Positions 17,759 to 26,217 of a DNA stretch of 64,000 nt are shown here, piece after piece; positions within the stretch are counted from its first letter, which is position 1, and each line of letters begins with the position of its first letter. The notes below the pieces were generated by a model. It was not told the origin of the DNA. It did no database searches and was given only the letters and a program-made list of their open reading frames with translations. This DNA is from Verrucomicrobiota bacterium. Its GTDB lineage: Bacteria; Verrucomicrobiota; Verrucomicrobiia; Limisphaerales; JACRJZ01. The position numbers were made by a program, and so were the translations under genes. The stretch lies in assembly GCA_016219875.1 (NCBI GenBank), contig JACRJZ010000047.1, positions 62,001-126,000 on the forward strand, in the 5' to 3' direction.

Positions 17759-18337
17759 ATGAACCCAGTAACCCATCTCCTGGTGTCGTGGACCACGGCT
17801 GACCTGGCGAAGCTCCAGCCGCGGGACCGGGCCCTCGTGACGTGGTGCGGCGTCACGCCCGACCTCGATGCATTGGGGCTGGCGCTCGAGCTGGGCTACG
17901 CCGCGCTGGACCGGGGCGGCACGAAGTTCTACCACACGTATCACCACTTCCTGACGCATGGACTGCCGGCAGCGGTGCTGTTGCCGGCCTTGTTCTGCCT
18001 GTTTGGAAAACAGAAACTGCGGGTGTTCCTGATCGGGGTGCTCGTGTTCCACCTCCACCTGCTGTGCGATCTCGCCGGTTCCCGCGGCCCCTCGCCCACG
18101 GACTTGTGGCCGATCTACTTTCTCGCCCCGCTCAGCCGGCATCCGATGTTCGTGTGGACGGACCAATGGCGGCTGGATGGCTGGCAAAACTTCCTGATCA
18201 CGGTGTCGCTGATGGGCTTTGTCGGTTGGCGGGCGGTGACGCAAGGCTGCTCGCCCCTCAGCTTGATCAGTCGTCGGGCCGACCAGGCCGTGGTGGGCGT
18301 GCTGCGACGGTGGACCCGACGAACCGGAAGAGGCTGA
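17759..18337 (+). CDS. Membrane-bound metal-dependent hydrolase, YdjM/DUF457 type
   Basis: This is a 192-residue inner-membrane protein. It begins NPVTHLLVSW (family His), has TPDLDALG with two acidic residues and YHTYHHFLTHGL with a His cluster, then two hydrophobic segments (LLPALFCLFG and VFLIGVLVFHLHLLCDLAG). LHLLCD carries the usual later His/Asp. This spacing of H, D and HHxxTH is that of the YdjM-like predicted metal-dependent hydrolases. The C-terminal ~30 residues are basic. Substrate unknown. Convergent with the ECF operon. Confidence 0.8.
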   Translation: MNPVTHLLVSWTTADLAKLQPRDRALVTWCGVTPDLDALGLALELGYAALDRGGTKFYHTYHHFLTHGLPAAVLLPALFCLFGKQKLRVFLIGVLVFHLHLLCDLAGSRGPSPTDLWPIYFLAPLSRHPMFVWTDQWRLDGWQNFLITVSLMGFVGWRAVTQGCSPLSLISRRADQAVVGVLRRWTRRTGRG

Positions 18338-18351
18338 TCGGCGAACGGGAC

Positions 18352-19065
18352 CTACAACTTCAGTTTCCAGTCGGTCCCAACGCGTCGCAGCGTCATGCGA
18401 TGCGGTTCGCCGTCCGCTGAAGTCTGCAAGATGAGGACGACGCGGTCCTCGGACTGCACTTCCTTGCTCGCCAGCCGATAGCCTTTCACGCGAAACGTCG
18501 CCAACATCTGCTCCCCCTCTTTCACCCGCGCTTCCTCCGCCTTCTCGCTCAAACTCTCCTGAAGCTCTCCAAGGGACTCAGCAGTCAAGGACTCGAAAAT
18601 CCGTTCCCAGTCGCCCCGCTGCATCGCGTGGAAGAACGTCTGGAGCGCGTCCTCCGGCGTAGCGAATCCGGCGTCACTGAAGCTGGCCGCGGCGACGTAG
18701 CCCGGCATCTCCGCCAAGCGCGACACCGCCCCGCCTGGCGCTTTGGGCAACGCGGCCAGGCGCTGGTTCTCCGCCAGCAGTTGGTCCCGGTCCTTGAGTT
18801 GAGGACGCAGCCGCCAGACCTCGGCGCGGAGCTTCTCGACTTCCCTGCCTTCGACGCGCAAGGCCTCCAAGTTCGCCGTGTTGGTGCGCAACTGGGGCAA
18901 CTGCTCGTTCTCCTGCGCGAGCCGTTCGGCCTCCTGTTCTTGCTCGCGCAGAACTTGGTTCTCCTCATTGAGCCGCCCTGTGGCACGGCGCTGAAAGGCG
19001 ATCGCGGCAAGGACGCCGGCCAGCGCGGCGATTGCGCCTAAGCGAAGAACCATTCGCGCCTTCAT
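18352..19065 (-). CDS. Membrane-anchored coiled-coil protein of the ECF operon
   Basis: This is a 237-residue protein with a short N-terminal membrane anchor (GAIAALAGVLAAIAF, residues 10-24), then a heptad-rich coiled coil (residues ~30-110, many Glu/Gln/Arg/Leu). A compact C-terminal domain (ATPEDALQTFFHAMQRGDW onward) resembles the NTF2-like/SnoaL-like fold where a Phe/Trp-rich helix is followed by strands. Its ATG overlaps the stop of the upstream anti-sigma-like gene by 4 bases. I do not recognise a named family. A role sensing or transmitting an envelope signal to the adjacent sigma system is inference from position. Confidence 0.72.
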   Translation of the reverse strand: MKARMVLRLGAIAALAGVLAAIAFQRRATGRLNEENQVLREQEQEAERLAQENEQLPQLRTNTANLEALRVEGREVEKLRAEVWRLRPQLKDRDQLLAENQRLAALPKAPGGAVSRLAEMPGYVAAASFSDAGFATPEDALQTFFHAMQRGDWERIFESLTAESLGELQESLSEKAEEARVKEGEQMLATFRVKGYRLASKEVQSEDRVVLILQTSADGEPHRMTLRRVGTDWKLKL

Positions 19066-19970
19066 CGGGTCAGAAAGTAAAAGCCGTTCTTCGGCGCGAC
19101 TCTCAGCTTCCCGGAGTCGAGGCTTTCCTTCGCTCGCTGGACGCTGCCGTCCAGAAGCCCGAAGTTTTCGTGGATCGGGCAGCGCGTGATGATAATTTCC
19201 GGCGAGTTGGTTTCACTGATTCCCGGAGCAAGGAACTCGTAGCTGACAATGGCCAACGTGAATTCCGACCAGGTTGCCGCTGGTGCTTTCGAGGTATCGC
19301 CCGGGCAAACCAAAATCTTTGGCGTGTTCAATTCGTTCGACATCATCTGAAAGGTCGTCGGAAGCACGTCGTTGTTGTCCGCAGCCCACAATCGCGCTCC
19401 CAGCCCAATCTGCTTGAGATTGCTGATGCACTGGACGGATTGCGCCTTCTTCCGCGCCTCGCCCAGCGGATCCTCTTCGGCGGCGGCCGTCTGGGCCGAG
19501 GCGCGTTCAACCTTGAGCCGCTGGTTCTCCTCCCGCAACGCGGGAAGCTCCGCCACCAGAGCGCGCAACCGCGTCGCTTCCTCCTGCCATCGCGGCTTCT
19601 CCTGATTGCCCTGCCGCAACCGCTCCGCCTCCCGCGCCAGCGCCACGAGCTTCTGGTAGTCAGCGTTCTCCTCCCGCAGTTGCTCCAGACTCTGCGTGAC
19701 GGCGCGGAGTCGGTCGTTCTCGCGGCGAACCTCGGCAAGTTGCCGGGTCTGCACCGCCAGGAGGGTCACGCATGAAAGCAGCACCAGCCCGTAGGCCAGG
19801 GCCGGGAGCCATCGCTTCAGCCACGCGCCCCAGTCGCGTCGTTCGGGCGTGCGGACGGCCGCGGCCCTCTGCGGCAACGCAACGTCTGCTTCGATCCGCT
19901 CGCGCAAACCGTCCGGGACGGTCGGGCGCGGGGCCTTGCGAAGGGTGGAGTCAATTTGGTCGTGAGTCAT
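19062..19970 (-). CDS. Anti-sigma-like membrane protein fused to a pseudopilin-type (DUF1559-like) domain
   Basis: This is a 302-residue protein. Residues 1-45 are cytoplasmic, one membrane helix follows (LPALAYGLVLLSCVTLLAV, ~56-74), then a long coiled coil (~80-165). The C-terminal extracytoplasmic domain has VQCISNLKQIGLGARLWA, NTPKILVCPGDTS and the closing H-x-x-x-x-x-x-DG-type segment CPIHENFGLLDGSV, which is characteristic of the DUF1559/pseudopilin-like proteins of Planctomycetota and Verrucomicrobiota. It lies 13 bases after the sigma factor gene, where an anti-sigma factor is expected, but no zinc-binding anti-sigma motif is seen. Confidence 0.75.
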   Translation of the reverse strand: MTHDQIDSTLRKAPRPTVPDGLRERIEADVALPQRAAAVRTPERRDWGAWLKRWLPALAYGLVLLSCVTLLAVQTRQLAEVRRENDRLRAVTQSLEQLREENADYQKLVALAREAERLRQGNQEKPRWQEEATRLRALVAELPALREENQRLKVERASAQTAAAEEDPLGEARKKAQSVQCISNLKQIGLGARLWAADNNDVLPTTFQMMSNELNTPKILVCPGDTSKAPAATWSEFTLAIVSYEFLAPGISETNSPEIIITRCPIHENFGLLDGSVQRAKESLDSGKLRVAPKNGFYFLTR

Positions 19971-19983
19971 AGAGATGTCCCTT

Positions 19984-20544
19984 TCAACGGGCGTTGGCTT
20001 TCAATTCCGATTCCGTCATTCGGGCGCGCAGGAATTCCAGCGCCTCGCGCAACCGGTACTTCACGGTGCTGGCGGCGACGCCCAGCGCGTCGGCAGTCTC
20101 GGCCAGCGTCAATCCTTGGAAATAATGCAGGTGGACGGCCTCGCGTTTCTCAGCGTCCAACTGACCGACCAGCGCGTAAAGGCGCGCGGCCAGTTCGCGC
20201 TCGGCCGCGTCCTCAAACGGACTGGGGCTGTCCGCGGCGCGGGCTTCCCACCATTCGTCGGAGGCGGATTCCAGCGGGTCTTTGCGCCGCCACCAGTCGG
20301 CCAGCACGTGATGCGCGATGCCGTGAATCCAAGTCGCAAACCGCGCACGACCCTGGAACGACGGCAGGGCGACCCACACTTTGGCAAAGGTCTTCTGGGT
20401 CAGGTCCGCGGCGTCGGCATCCGAGCCACACAGCCGGCGGAAGTAGGCGAAGACGTGTTCGTAGTGGAGTCCGACCAGTTCCACCGCCGCGGCGCGGTCG
20501 CCCGCGCGGGCCTGCTCGACGAGATGTTCTGACGGATCACTCAT
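19984..20544 (-). CDS. ECF-type RNA polymerase sigma factor
   Basis: This 186-residue sigma-70 family protein has regions 2 and 4 only. Region 2 includes LVGLHYEHVFAYFRRLCG and the core-binding DLTQKTFAKVWVALPSF; region 2.4-like residues follow in FATWIHGIAHHVLADWWRR. Region 4 is GLTLAETADALGVAASTVKY with RLREALEFLRARM, the DNA-recognition helix for the -35 element. It heads a three-gene operon with the two coiled-coil membrane proteins, the normal order for sigma factor then regulator. Confidence 0.93.
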   Translation of the reverse strand: MSDPSEHLVEQARAGDRAAAVELVGLHYEHVFAYFRRLCGSDADAADLTQKTFAKVWVALPSFQGRARFATWIHGIAHHVLADWWRRKDPLESASDEWWEARAADSPSPFEDAAERELAARLYALVGQLDAEKREAVHLHYFQGLTLAETADALGVAASTVKYRLREALEFLRARMTESELKANAR

Positions 20545-20718
20545 GGTGCGTCTGTCAGATTAGTCGCAGGCAATGCGGGAAGTGGACAAATTTTTCTCCG
20601 AGAGACTGACGGGACCATCGGGGAGACTCCGGCCGGCTCAATTGCCGATCCGGTCCCGCGGAGCCTGGACGGGGCGGGCCCAGGCCAAGGCTGCATCAAG
20701 CTCGGTTCAGGAGCACTC

Positions 20719-20852
20719 GTGGCGCAGACTTTCTAGTCTGCCGTAGCGCCGGTTTTCCAACCAGCGAGCGAAGGAAGAGGCAAGTCGGCTGAAAGTTCCG
20801 CGGCTTTGCCGACTGCAAGTCGGCGCTACGGCAGGTTGAAAACCTGCGCTAC
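20719..20852. repeat. Palindromic repeat, family C copy 1
   Basis: The left end GTGGCGCAGACTTTCTAGTC and right end AGGTTGAAAACCTGCGCTAC flank inner segments GTAGCGCCGGTTTTCCAACC and CGACTGCAAGTCGGCGCTAC. It is a mosaic of small hairpins with shared GTAGCGC ends. Related copies are at 25910-26020, 35774-36009 and 39443-39596. It fills much of the 390-base gap upstream of the DUF433 gene; the rest of that gap shows nothing else. Confidence 0.88.
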
Positions 20853-20936
20853 CCAGCGCGCCGGGCGGGAGCTTGATGCAACCCTGGGCACAGGCTTGCC
20901 GATTGCATTCGAGATGGCCTTCGCTACATTGGCGCC

Positions 20937-21251
20937 ATGACAACTGCGGCACCAACATCACATGTCTGGACGGATGACAAGGGGGTGGCGTGGATTGACG
21001 ACGCGAATGTGAAAGTCGTTGAAGTCATGGCCGAGCACTTGGCTCATGGGGTGGGGCCTGAGCAAATTCATCAGGACCATCCTTCGCTTTCGTTGGCCCA
21101 GATTTTCGCTGCTTTCGCGTACTATCACGATCACCGGGTGGAACTGGATGCCGAGATGGAACGGAGGCATCAGGGAGCGGAAGCGCTCAAGGAGGAAGCC
21201 CCGCCGTTCCTCACCCGCAAAGAACTGCTCTCGCGGCTGCCCAAGCCGTGA
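20937..21251 (+). CDS. DUF433-type antitoxin (second locus)
   Basis: This 104-residue protein has a DUF433-like core: WIDDANVKVVEVMAEHLAHG then PEQIHQDHPSLSLAQIFAAF, the helix-turn-helix of this antitoxin class. It overlaps the next gene by 4 bases (GTGA). The sequence is only distantly related to the DUF433 protein at 3736, so this is not a recent duplicate. Expected role: bind the toxin and repress the operon. Confidence 0.83.
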   Translation: MTTAAPTSHVWTDDKGVAWIDDANVKVVEVMAEHLAHGVGPEQIHQDHPSLSLAQIFAAFAYYHDHRVELDAEMERRHQGAEALKEEAPPFLTRKELLSRLPKP

Positions 21252-21598
21252 GCCTCAAGCTCTACATGGACGTTCACGTGCGCCGGTCCGTGACGACTGG
21301 CCTGCGGCTGCGCGGTGTGGACGTGCTGACCGCCCAGGAGGACGGAACAGCCCGATGGGACGACGACGCTCTGTTGGACCGCGCGTGTGAGTTGGAGCGG
21401 GTCCTTTTCTCGCAAGACGAAGATCTGCTAAAAGAGGGATCGTTTCGGCAGCGCCAAAGCGTGCCGTTCGCGGGCGTGATCTACGCCCACCAGCAAAACA
21501 TCACCACCCGCCAGACCATCGACGACCTGGAGCTACTGGCTAAGGCTGGCCACCCTGAGGATCTGGCTGGCCGCGTGGTCTTCCTGCCGCTGAAGTGA
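21248..21598 (+). CDS. DUF5615 PIN-like toxin (second locus)
   Basis: This 116-residue protein begins KLYMDVHVRRSVTTGLRLRG, with the first Asp of the DUF5615 PIN-like fold, then VDVLTAQEDG and ERVLFSQDEDLLKEG, matching the family's TxDxDF acidic cluster (here SQDEDLL). DLAGRVVFLP closes the fold. It starts with GTG overlapping the antitoxin stop. Unlike the toxin at 4068, the second acidic cluster looks intact. RNase activity is inferred from family. Confidence 0.83.
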   Translation: MSLKLYMDVHVRRSVTTGLRLRGVDVLTAQEDGTARWDDDALLDRACELERVLFSQDEDLLKEGSFRQRQSVPFAGVIYAHQQNITTRQTIDDLELLAKAGHPEDLAGRVVFLPLK

Positions 21599-21618
21599 TC
21601 GTCAGCGTGGCGGGCGCA

Positions 21619-24531
21619 TCAGACCGTCCCTACCGCCGCCACGCACCGCCCGCACAGCGTCGGGTGCTGGGCGCTCGCGCCGACTTCGATTTCCCAGTGC
21701 CAGCAGCGTTCGCATTTGTGCCCGGCGGCTTTGGCGGAGTTGATCTTCAGCGGAAGCGCCGGATCGGTGCTGACCACGGTTTCGACGGTGAGTTGGGAGA
21801 CGTTCAGCAGTTCGCGCAAGGCTTCCTGTTCGGCCAGCACGCCATCCAGGGCCTCGACCGTGCCTTCAATCACGATCTGGGCTTCGAGGGACTTGCCGAT
21901 TTGCTTGGCTTGGCGGGCTTGTTCGAGCACGGGCAGCGCCTGCTCGCGGATGGCGAAGAGCTTCTTCCAGACGACTTGCTCGGTTTCAGGCAGCGCGAAG
22001 GCGCACGGCTCCCAGTGACCTTCATGGACGGAGCGCAGCGCCTCGCCAGGAATGAACGCCCAGGCTTCATCCGCCGTGAACGCCAGGATCGGCGCGAGCA
22101 TCTGGCACAAGCCGCGCACCATGCTATGCAGCGCCGTCTGCGTGGAACGGCGGCGGGGCGAATTTGCGGCATCGGTGTAGAGCCGGTCTTTCACCACGTC
22201 GTGGTAGATGGCCGAAAGTTCCACGGCGGCGAATTGGGTCAGGCGCTGGTAGAGCGCGTGGAATTCACACGCGTCGTAGGCGCGGGCCACTTCGGCTTCC
22301 ACTCTGGCGAACTCAGCCAGAATCCATCGGTCCAAGCCGGTCAGTTGAGCCTCCGGAATCGCGTGTCGCGCGGGGTCGAAGTCGTAAAGGTTCGAGAGCT
22401 GGTAGCGCAGCGTGTTGCGCAGCAGACGGTAGCTCTCGCTCACTTTGCTGATGCGCTCCTCGCTCACGACCATGTCGTTGCGGAAGTCCTGCGAAGCGAC
22501 CCAGAGCCGCACCACGTCCGCGCCCCATTTCTTCACGTAAGCGTCGGCCGTCTGCGGCTTCTCGTAAGCGCCCTGGCCTTGCTTGCTCTTGGAAATCTTC
22601 TCCCGATCAGCATCGACCATGAAGCCATGCGTGAGAACGGTCTTGAACGGCGCGGCGCCGTTGCCGGCGAGCGACAACAGCAGCGACGACTGGAACCAGC
22701 CGCGGTGCTGGTCGGAGCCTTCGAGATAGACATCGCACTGGAAGGGCTTGTCTTGTCCACGCAACTCAGGCCGCTGCGCAATCACGCAGCGTGAGGAGGA
22801 GCCGGAGTCAATCCACACATCGAGCGTGTCGGTGGACTTCGCGGTCGGCGATGGCCCCGTCCAGCCGGCGGGCTTCACGAGTTCCCAGAGGTCGGCGGCG
22901 CTCTTCTCGAACCAGACGTTGGACCCGTGCTGCTGGACGAGGTCCGCAGTCGCGCGAATGATACGGGCGTCGAGGACGGGCTGGCCTTGTGCGTCGTAGA
23001 AAGCCGGGATCGGCACGCCCCACGAACGCTGGCGCGAAATGCACCAGTCGGGCCGTGACTCGACGGCGGCCTTGATGCGGGAGACGCCCCATTCGGGGAC
23101 CCAGTGGACGCGGTCGATTTCAGCGAGGGCCGCGGCGCGGAAAGGTAGGACAGGCGTCGCGCCTGTCTCTGATTTCTCGCTTCCCTTCTCAGATGGTGAC
23201 AGGCGGGACGCCTGTCCTACGGGGTGGTCAATCTTGATGAACCACTGGTCCATTGCCCGGAAGATCACCGGCGTCTTGCTGCGCCAACAATGCGGGTAGC
23301 TGTGATGGTAGTTCTCCTGGTGGACCAGCGCGCCCTTCACGCGCAGTTCGTGCAGCACGACTTCGTTGGCGTCGCTCTTGCCGTGCTTCTCCAGGATAGA
23401 TTTGCCCAGCATGTGCGCCGGCATTTGTTGCGCCGCCGGCAGGTCGTTCGTGTGTGCGAAGCAACCGTTGTCATCGACTGGCGAATAGATCGGCAGGCCG
23501 ACCTGCCGGCCGAGGCCGTAATCCTCCAGACCGTGGCCCGGCGCCGTGTGGACGAAGCCGGTGCCGGTGACGTTGTCCACGTAGGCGTCGCCCATGAAGA
23601 GCTTGCCCGTGCGGGCGCAGAACGGATGCTGGTACTCGACCTGTTTCAAGTGCTCGCCGTCGAGGCTGCGGACGATGGTGTAGTTGGCCCAGCCGCATTT
23701 TTCCGCCACCGTGCTCAGCAGCATGGTGGAAACGAGGTAGTCCTCGCACTTCTCGCCTTCCTCATCGATCGGCACACGCACCAACGAGTAGCTGAACGTG
23801 GAATTGTAGGCCACGGCCAAGTTGGCCGGCAGCGTCCAGGGCGTCGTGGTCCAGATCAGGAGGAACGTGTTCTCATGGCCGACGAGCGGAAACTTCACAT
23901 AGATGCTCTGGCTGACATGGTCCTGGTATTCGACCTCCGCCTCGGCCAGCGCAGTGCGGCACGGGATGCTCCAATAAACCGGCTTCTTGCCGCGATAGAC
24001 GAAGCCCTTCTCCACGATGTCCGCGAACAGCCGCAATTCGTCCGCCTCGTATTCCTTGTTGAGGGTGAGGTAGGGATTGTCCCAATCGCCGAGCACGCCG
24101 AGCCGTTTGAACTGGGCGCGCTGGATGTCGATGTACTTCCGCGCGTAGGCCTCGCAGGCTTTGCGAATGGTCGCGGCGTCGGCGCTCGCGTCGCCGGCTT
24201 TGCGCATCTCCTGCGTCACCTTGAACTCGATGGGCAACCCGTGGCAGTCCCAGCCTGGCACGTAGGGCGCATTGAAGCCGCGGAGCGTCTTGGACTTGAC
24301 GATGATGTCCTTGAGAATCTTGTTCAGCGCGGTGCCGATGTGGACATCGCCGTTGGCGAAGGGCGGGCCGTCGTGCAGGACGAACTTCGGCGCGCCGGTG
24401 CGGGCGGCCTGGATCTTGTCGTAAAGGCCGGCGGCGGCCCACTGTTCGAGGCGTTGCGGTTCGCGCGTCACCAGATCGGCTTTCATCGGAAAGTCGGTGC
24501 GCGGCAGGTTCAGTGTGTCTTTGTAGTCCAT
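21619..24531 (-). CDS. ileS: Isoleucyl-tRNA synthetase with in-frame repeat insertion
   Basis: This 970-residue class I synthetase charges tRNA-Ile. The HIGH-type motif is in [17 protein letters not shown] (HIGT), the KMSKS-type loop is EKISKSKQG, the editing domain lies between them, and a C-terminal zinc site is CERCWHWEI plus LCGRC. I chose the ATG at 24531; the frame also opens at a TTG at 24543. Between WFIKID and [18 protein letters not shown] the protein carries about 30 extra residues. They are the translation of a palindromic repeat (23145-23220) and have no counterpart in E. coli IleS. Everything else looks intact, so the enzyme is presumably functional. Confidence 0.95.
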   Translation of the reverse strand: MDYKDTLNLPRTDFPMKADLVTREPQRLEQWAAAGLYDKIQAARTGAPKFVLHDGPPFANGDVHIGTALNKILKDIIVKSKTLRGFNAPYVPGWDCHGLPIEFKVTQEMRKAGDASADAATIRKACEAYARKYIDIQRAQFKRLGVLGDWDNPYLTLNKEYEADELRLFADIVEKGFVYRGKKPVYWSIPCRTALAEAEVEYQDHVSQSIYVKFPLVGHENTFLLIWTTTPWTLPANLAVAYNSTFSYSLVRVPIDEEGEKCEDYLVSTMLLSTVAEKCGWANYTIVRSLDGEHLKQVEYQHPFCARTGKLFMGDAYVDNVTGTGFVHTAPGHGLEDYGLGRQVGLPIYSPVDDNGCFAHTNDLPAAQQMPAHMLGKSILEKHGKSDANEVVLHELRVKGALVHQENYHHSYPHCWRSKTPVIFRAMDQWFIKIDHPVGQASRLSPSEKGSEKSETGATPVLPFRAAALAEIDRVHWVPEWGVSRIKAAVESRPDWCISRQRSWGVPIPAFYDAQGQPVLDARIIRATADLVQQHGSNVWFEKSAADLWELVKPAGWTGPSPTAKSTDTLDVWIDSGSSSRCVIAQRPELRGQDKPFQCDVYLEGSDQHRGWFQSSLLLSLAGNGAAPFKTVLTHGFMVDADREKISKSKQGQGAYEKPQTADAYVKKWGADVVRLWVASQDFRNDMVVSEERISKVSESYRLLRNTLRYQLSNLYDFDPARHAIPEAQLTGLDRWILAEFARVEAEVARAYDACEFHALYQRLTQFAAVELSAIYHDVVKDRLYTDAANSPRRRSTQTALHSMVRGLCQMLAPILAFTADEAWAFIPGEALRSVHEGHWEPCAFALPETEQVVWKKLFAIREQALPVLEQARQAKQIGKSLEAQIVIEGTVEALDGVLAEQEALRELLNVSQLTVETVVSTDPALPLKINSAKAAGHKCERCWHWEIEVGASAQHPTLCGRCVAAVGTV
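23145..23220. repeat. Palindromic repeat family D, embedded in ileS
   Basis: GTAGGACAGGCGTCGCGCCT at one end and GGCGGGACGCCTGTCCTAC at the other form imperfectly matched arms of about 23 bases around a 30-base loop. In the ileS frame (minus strand) it encodes VGQASRLSP, a Ser/Glu/Lys loop, then TGATPVLP. Related arms occur at 24609-24869 and 29313-29443. Confidence 0.9.
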
Positions 24532-24608
24532 ACGCTCAACCAAAGAGCGCGCAAGCTAGCAGCCGGCCCACCGGCAAGCAAGATGGGCTTTGGGCTGCGC
24601 AGAATTTC

Positions 24609-24869
24609 GTAGGACAGCGCGTCCCGCCTGTCTCCATCTCAACGGTGGCGGCTCGGGGTTTGAGAAGAGTCGATCCGTGTGCCGGCACATCCGCTCAGAG
24701 CTTGTTTGAAAACTCGCCCAGTCAGGGGACCGGGCCTACATGAAACCCTCCTTGCAGCCACAACTTGTAGGCCGCGTGTCCCCACGCGGCGGTTCGGAAG
24801 AGGTTTCAAACAGGCGCTCAGAAACGTCCTCACTGCACCATCAGAGACAGGCGGGACGCCCTGTCCTAC
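24609..24869. repeat. Palindromic repeat family D split by a second element
   Basis: The outer arms (GTAGGACAGCGCGTCCCGCC at 24609 and its partner ending GCCCTGTCCTAC at 24869) belong to family D but are about 210 bases apart instead of about 30. The loop holds an inner imperfect inverted repeat at 24694-24822 with ends CTCAGAGCTTGTTTGAAA and TTTCAAACAGGCGCTCAG. The last bases of the outer repeat supply the stop codon of galE. Together these account for the whole gap between ileS and galE. Confidence 0.75.
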
Positions 24870-25843
24870 GCTCCGTCCGCGTAGCCGTTCGGATGCTGGC
24901 GGTGCCACGTCCAGGCGGTGGAGACAATGTCCTCCAGCTTGGGAAACTGCGGCTTCCAGCCTAGTTCGTCCTTGGCTTTGTCGGCTCCGGCGACGAGGCG
25001 CGGCGGGTCGCCGGGCCGGCGCGGGCTTTCCACCACTTTGAGCTTCTGGCCGGAAACCCTTTCGCACATTTGGATGACCTCGCGCACGGAATAGCCGTCG
25101 CCGTTGCCGAGATTGAAGAAGCCCCGCTTCCCCGGCTGTAGCGCCAGCAAGTGGGCCTGGGCCAGATCGACGATGTGGATGTAGTCGCGGATGCAGGTGC
25201 CGTCCGGCGTCGGATAGTCCGTGCCGAAGACCTCCACCTGCGGTTTCTGGCCCAGCGCGACCTTGAGGACGTTTGGGATGAGATGGGTTTCGACGCGGTG
25301 ATGCTCGCCAAACTTCCCGGACGCGCCGGCGGCGTTGAAGTAGCGGAAGGCGACGAACTCCAAGCGGTGCAGTTGCTCGAACCACAGCAGCATCTTCTCG
25401 AACATCAGCTTCGACTCGCCGTAAGGGTTGATGGGCCGCTGCGGCAAGTCCTCCGTCATCGGAATTCGATCCGGGAAGCCATAGGTGGCGCAGGTGGAAC
25501 TGAAGACGAATTTCCGCACGCCCGCGGCCACGGAGGCGCTGAGGAGCTTCGCGCCGTTGCCGACGTTGTTTTGAAAATACTTGCCGGGATTCGTCATCGA
25601 CTCGCCCACGAGCGCGCTGGCCGCGAAGTGGACCACCGCTTCGGCCTGCGCGGTGCGGAGCGCCTGCGCGAGCGCCGCCTCGTCGCTCAAGCAACCCGGC
25701 ACGAAAGCGGCCCGGGCATCGACCGCGGCGCGATGGCCCTCGGTGAGGTTGTCAAACACCGTGACCTGATGGCCGGTATTCAGGGCTTGCTCGACGAAGA
25801 TGGACCCGATGTAGCCGGCGCCGCCGGTGACAAACAATTTCAT
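24866..25843 (-). CDS. galE: UDP-glucose 4-epimerase
   Basis: This 325-residue extended short-chain dehydrogenase/reductase interconverts UDP-glucose and UDP-galactose for envelope polysaccharides. The NAD-binding loop is VTGGAGYIGS at residues 5-14. The catalytic Ser/Thr region is FSSTCATYG, and the Y-x-x-x-K pair is Tyr141/Lys145 in NPYGESK. FRYFNAAGA and the substrate-binding end LGWKPQF are typical of GalE. The start at 25843 is where the family begins; the frame stays open upstream through repeat family C. Its stop codon is contributed by a family D repeat arm. Confidence 0.93.
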   Translation of the reverse strand: MKLFVTGGAGYIGSIFVEQALNTGHQVTVFDNLTEGHRAAVDARAAFVPGCLSDEAALAQALRTAQAEAVVHFAASALVGESMTNPGKYFQNNVGNGAKLLSASVAAGVRKFVFSSTCATYGFPDRIPMTEDLPQRPINPYGESKLMFEKMLLWFEQLHRLEFVAFRYFNAAGASGKFGEHHRVETHLIPNVLKVALGQKPQVEVFGTDYPTPDGTCIRDYIHIVDLAQAHLLALQPGKRGFFNLGNGDGYSVREVIQMCERVSGQKLKVVESPRRPGDPPRLVAGADKAKDELGWKPQFPKLEDIVSTAWTWHRQHPNGYADGA

Positions 25844-25909
25844 GGCCGGCAAAAGTAGGGAACCCAGCCCAGCGCGAAAAGCGAAAAGCAGACGGGAACG
25901 CCCCGCCAC

Positions 25910-26020
25910 GTAGCGCAGACTTTCGAGTCTGCCGTAGCGCCGGTTTTCAAACCGGCGGACGCGAGAGAAGGCAAACGGGCTGGTCGTCTTCGCGGTCTGC
26001 CGACTGCAAGTCGGCGTTAC
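25910..26020. repeat. Palindromic repeat, family C copy 2
   Basis: It begins GTAGCGCAGACTTTCGAGTC, includes GTAGCGCCGGTTTTCAAACC, and ends CGACTGCAAGTCGGCGTTAC. It is a shorter member of the family at 20719-20852 and lies upstream of galE. Confidence 0.87.
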
Positions 26021-26039
26021 GGGAGCTTCATGCAAAACT

Positions 26040-26104
26040 GTAGCAGCCGACGTGAGGAGGCTCTGTTTTCATTGAAATTTGAGCCTCCTCACGTCGGCTG
26101 CTAC
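26040..26104. repeat. Palindromic repeat, family A copy 2 (perfect)
   Basis: 24-base arms are exact inverted complements: the left begins GTAGCAGCCGACGTGAGGAG and the loop is 17 bases. It lies 20 bases from a family C element and shares its outer 11 bases with the copy at 1878-1971. Confidence 0.92.
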
Positions 26105-26217
26105 GGAGCCTGATGCACTCCCGCCTTTGTGGTCCTGTGGTCCTGTGGTCCTGTGGTCCCGCGATCCGTCGTCCCTCCCTCTTTCGTTCTCAGATCAACT
26201 GTGCCACCCTCCCCGCC

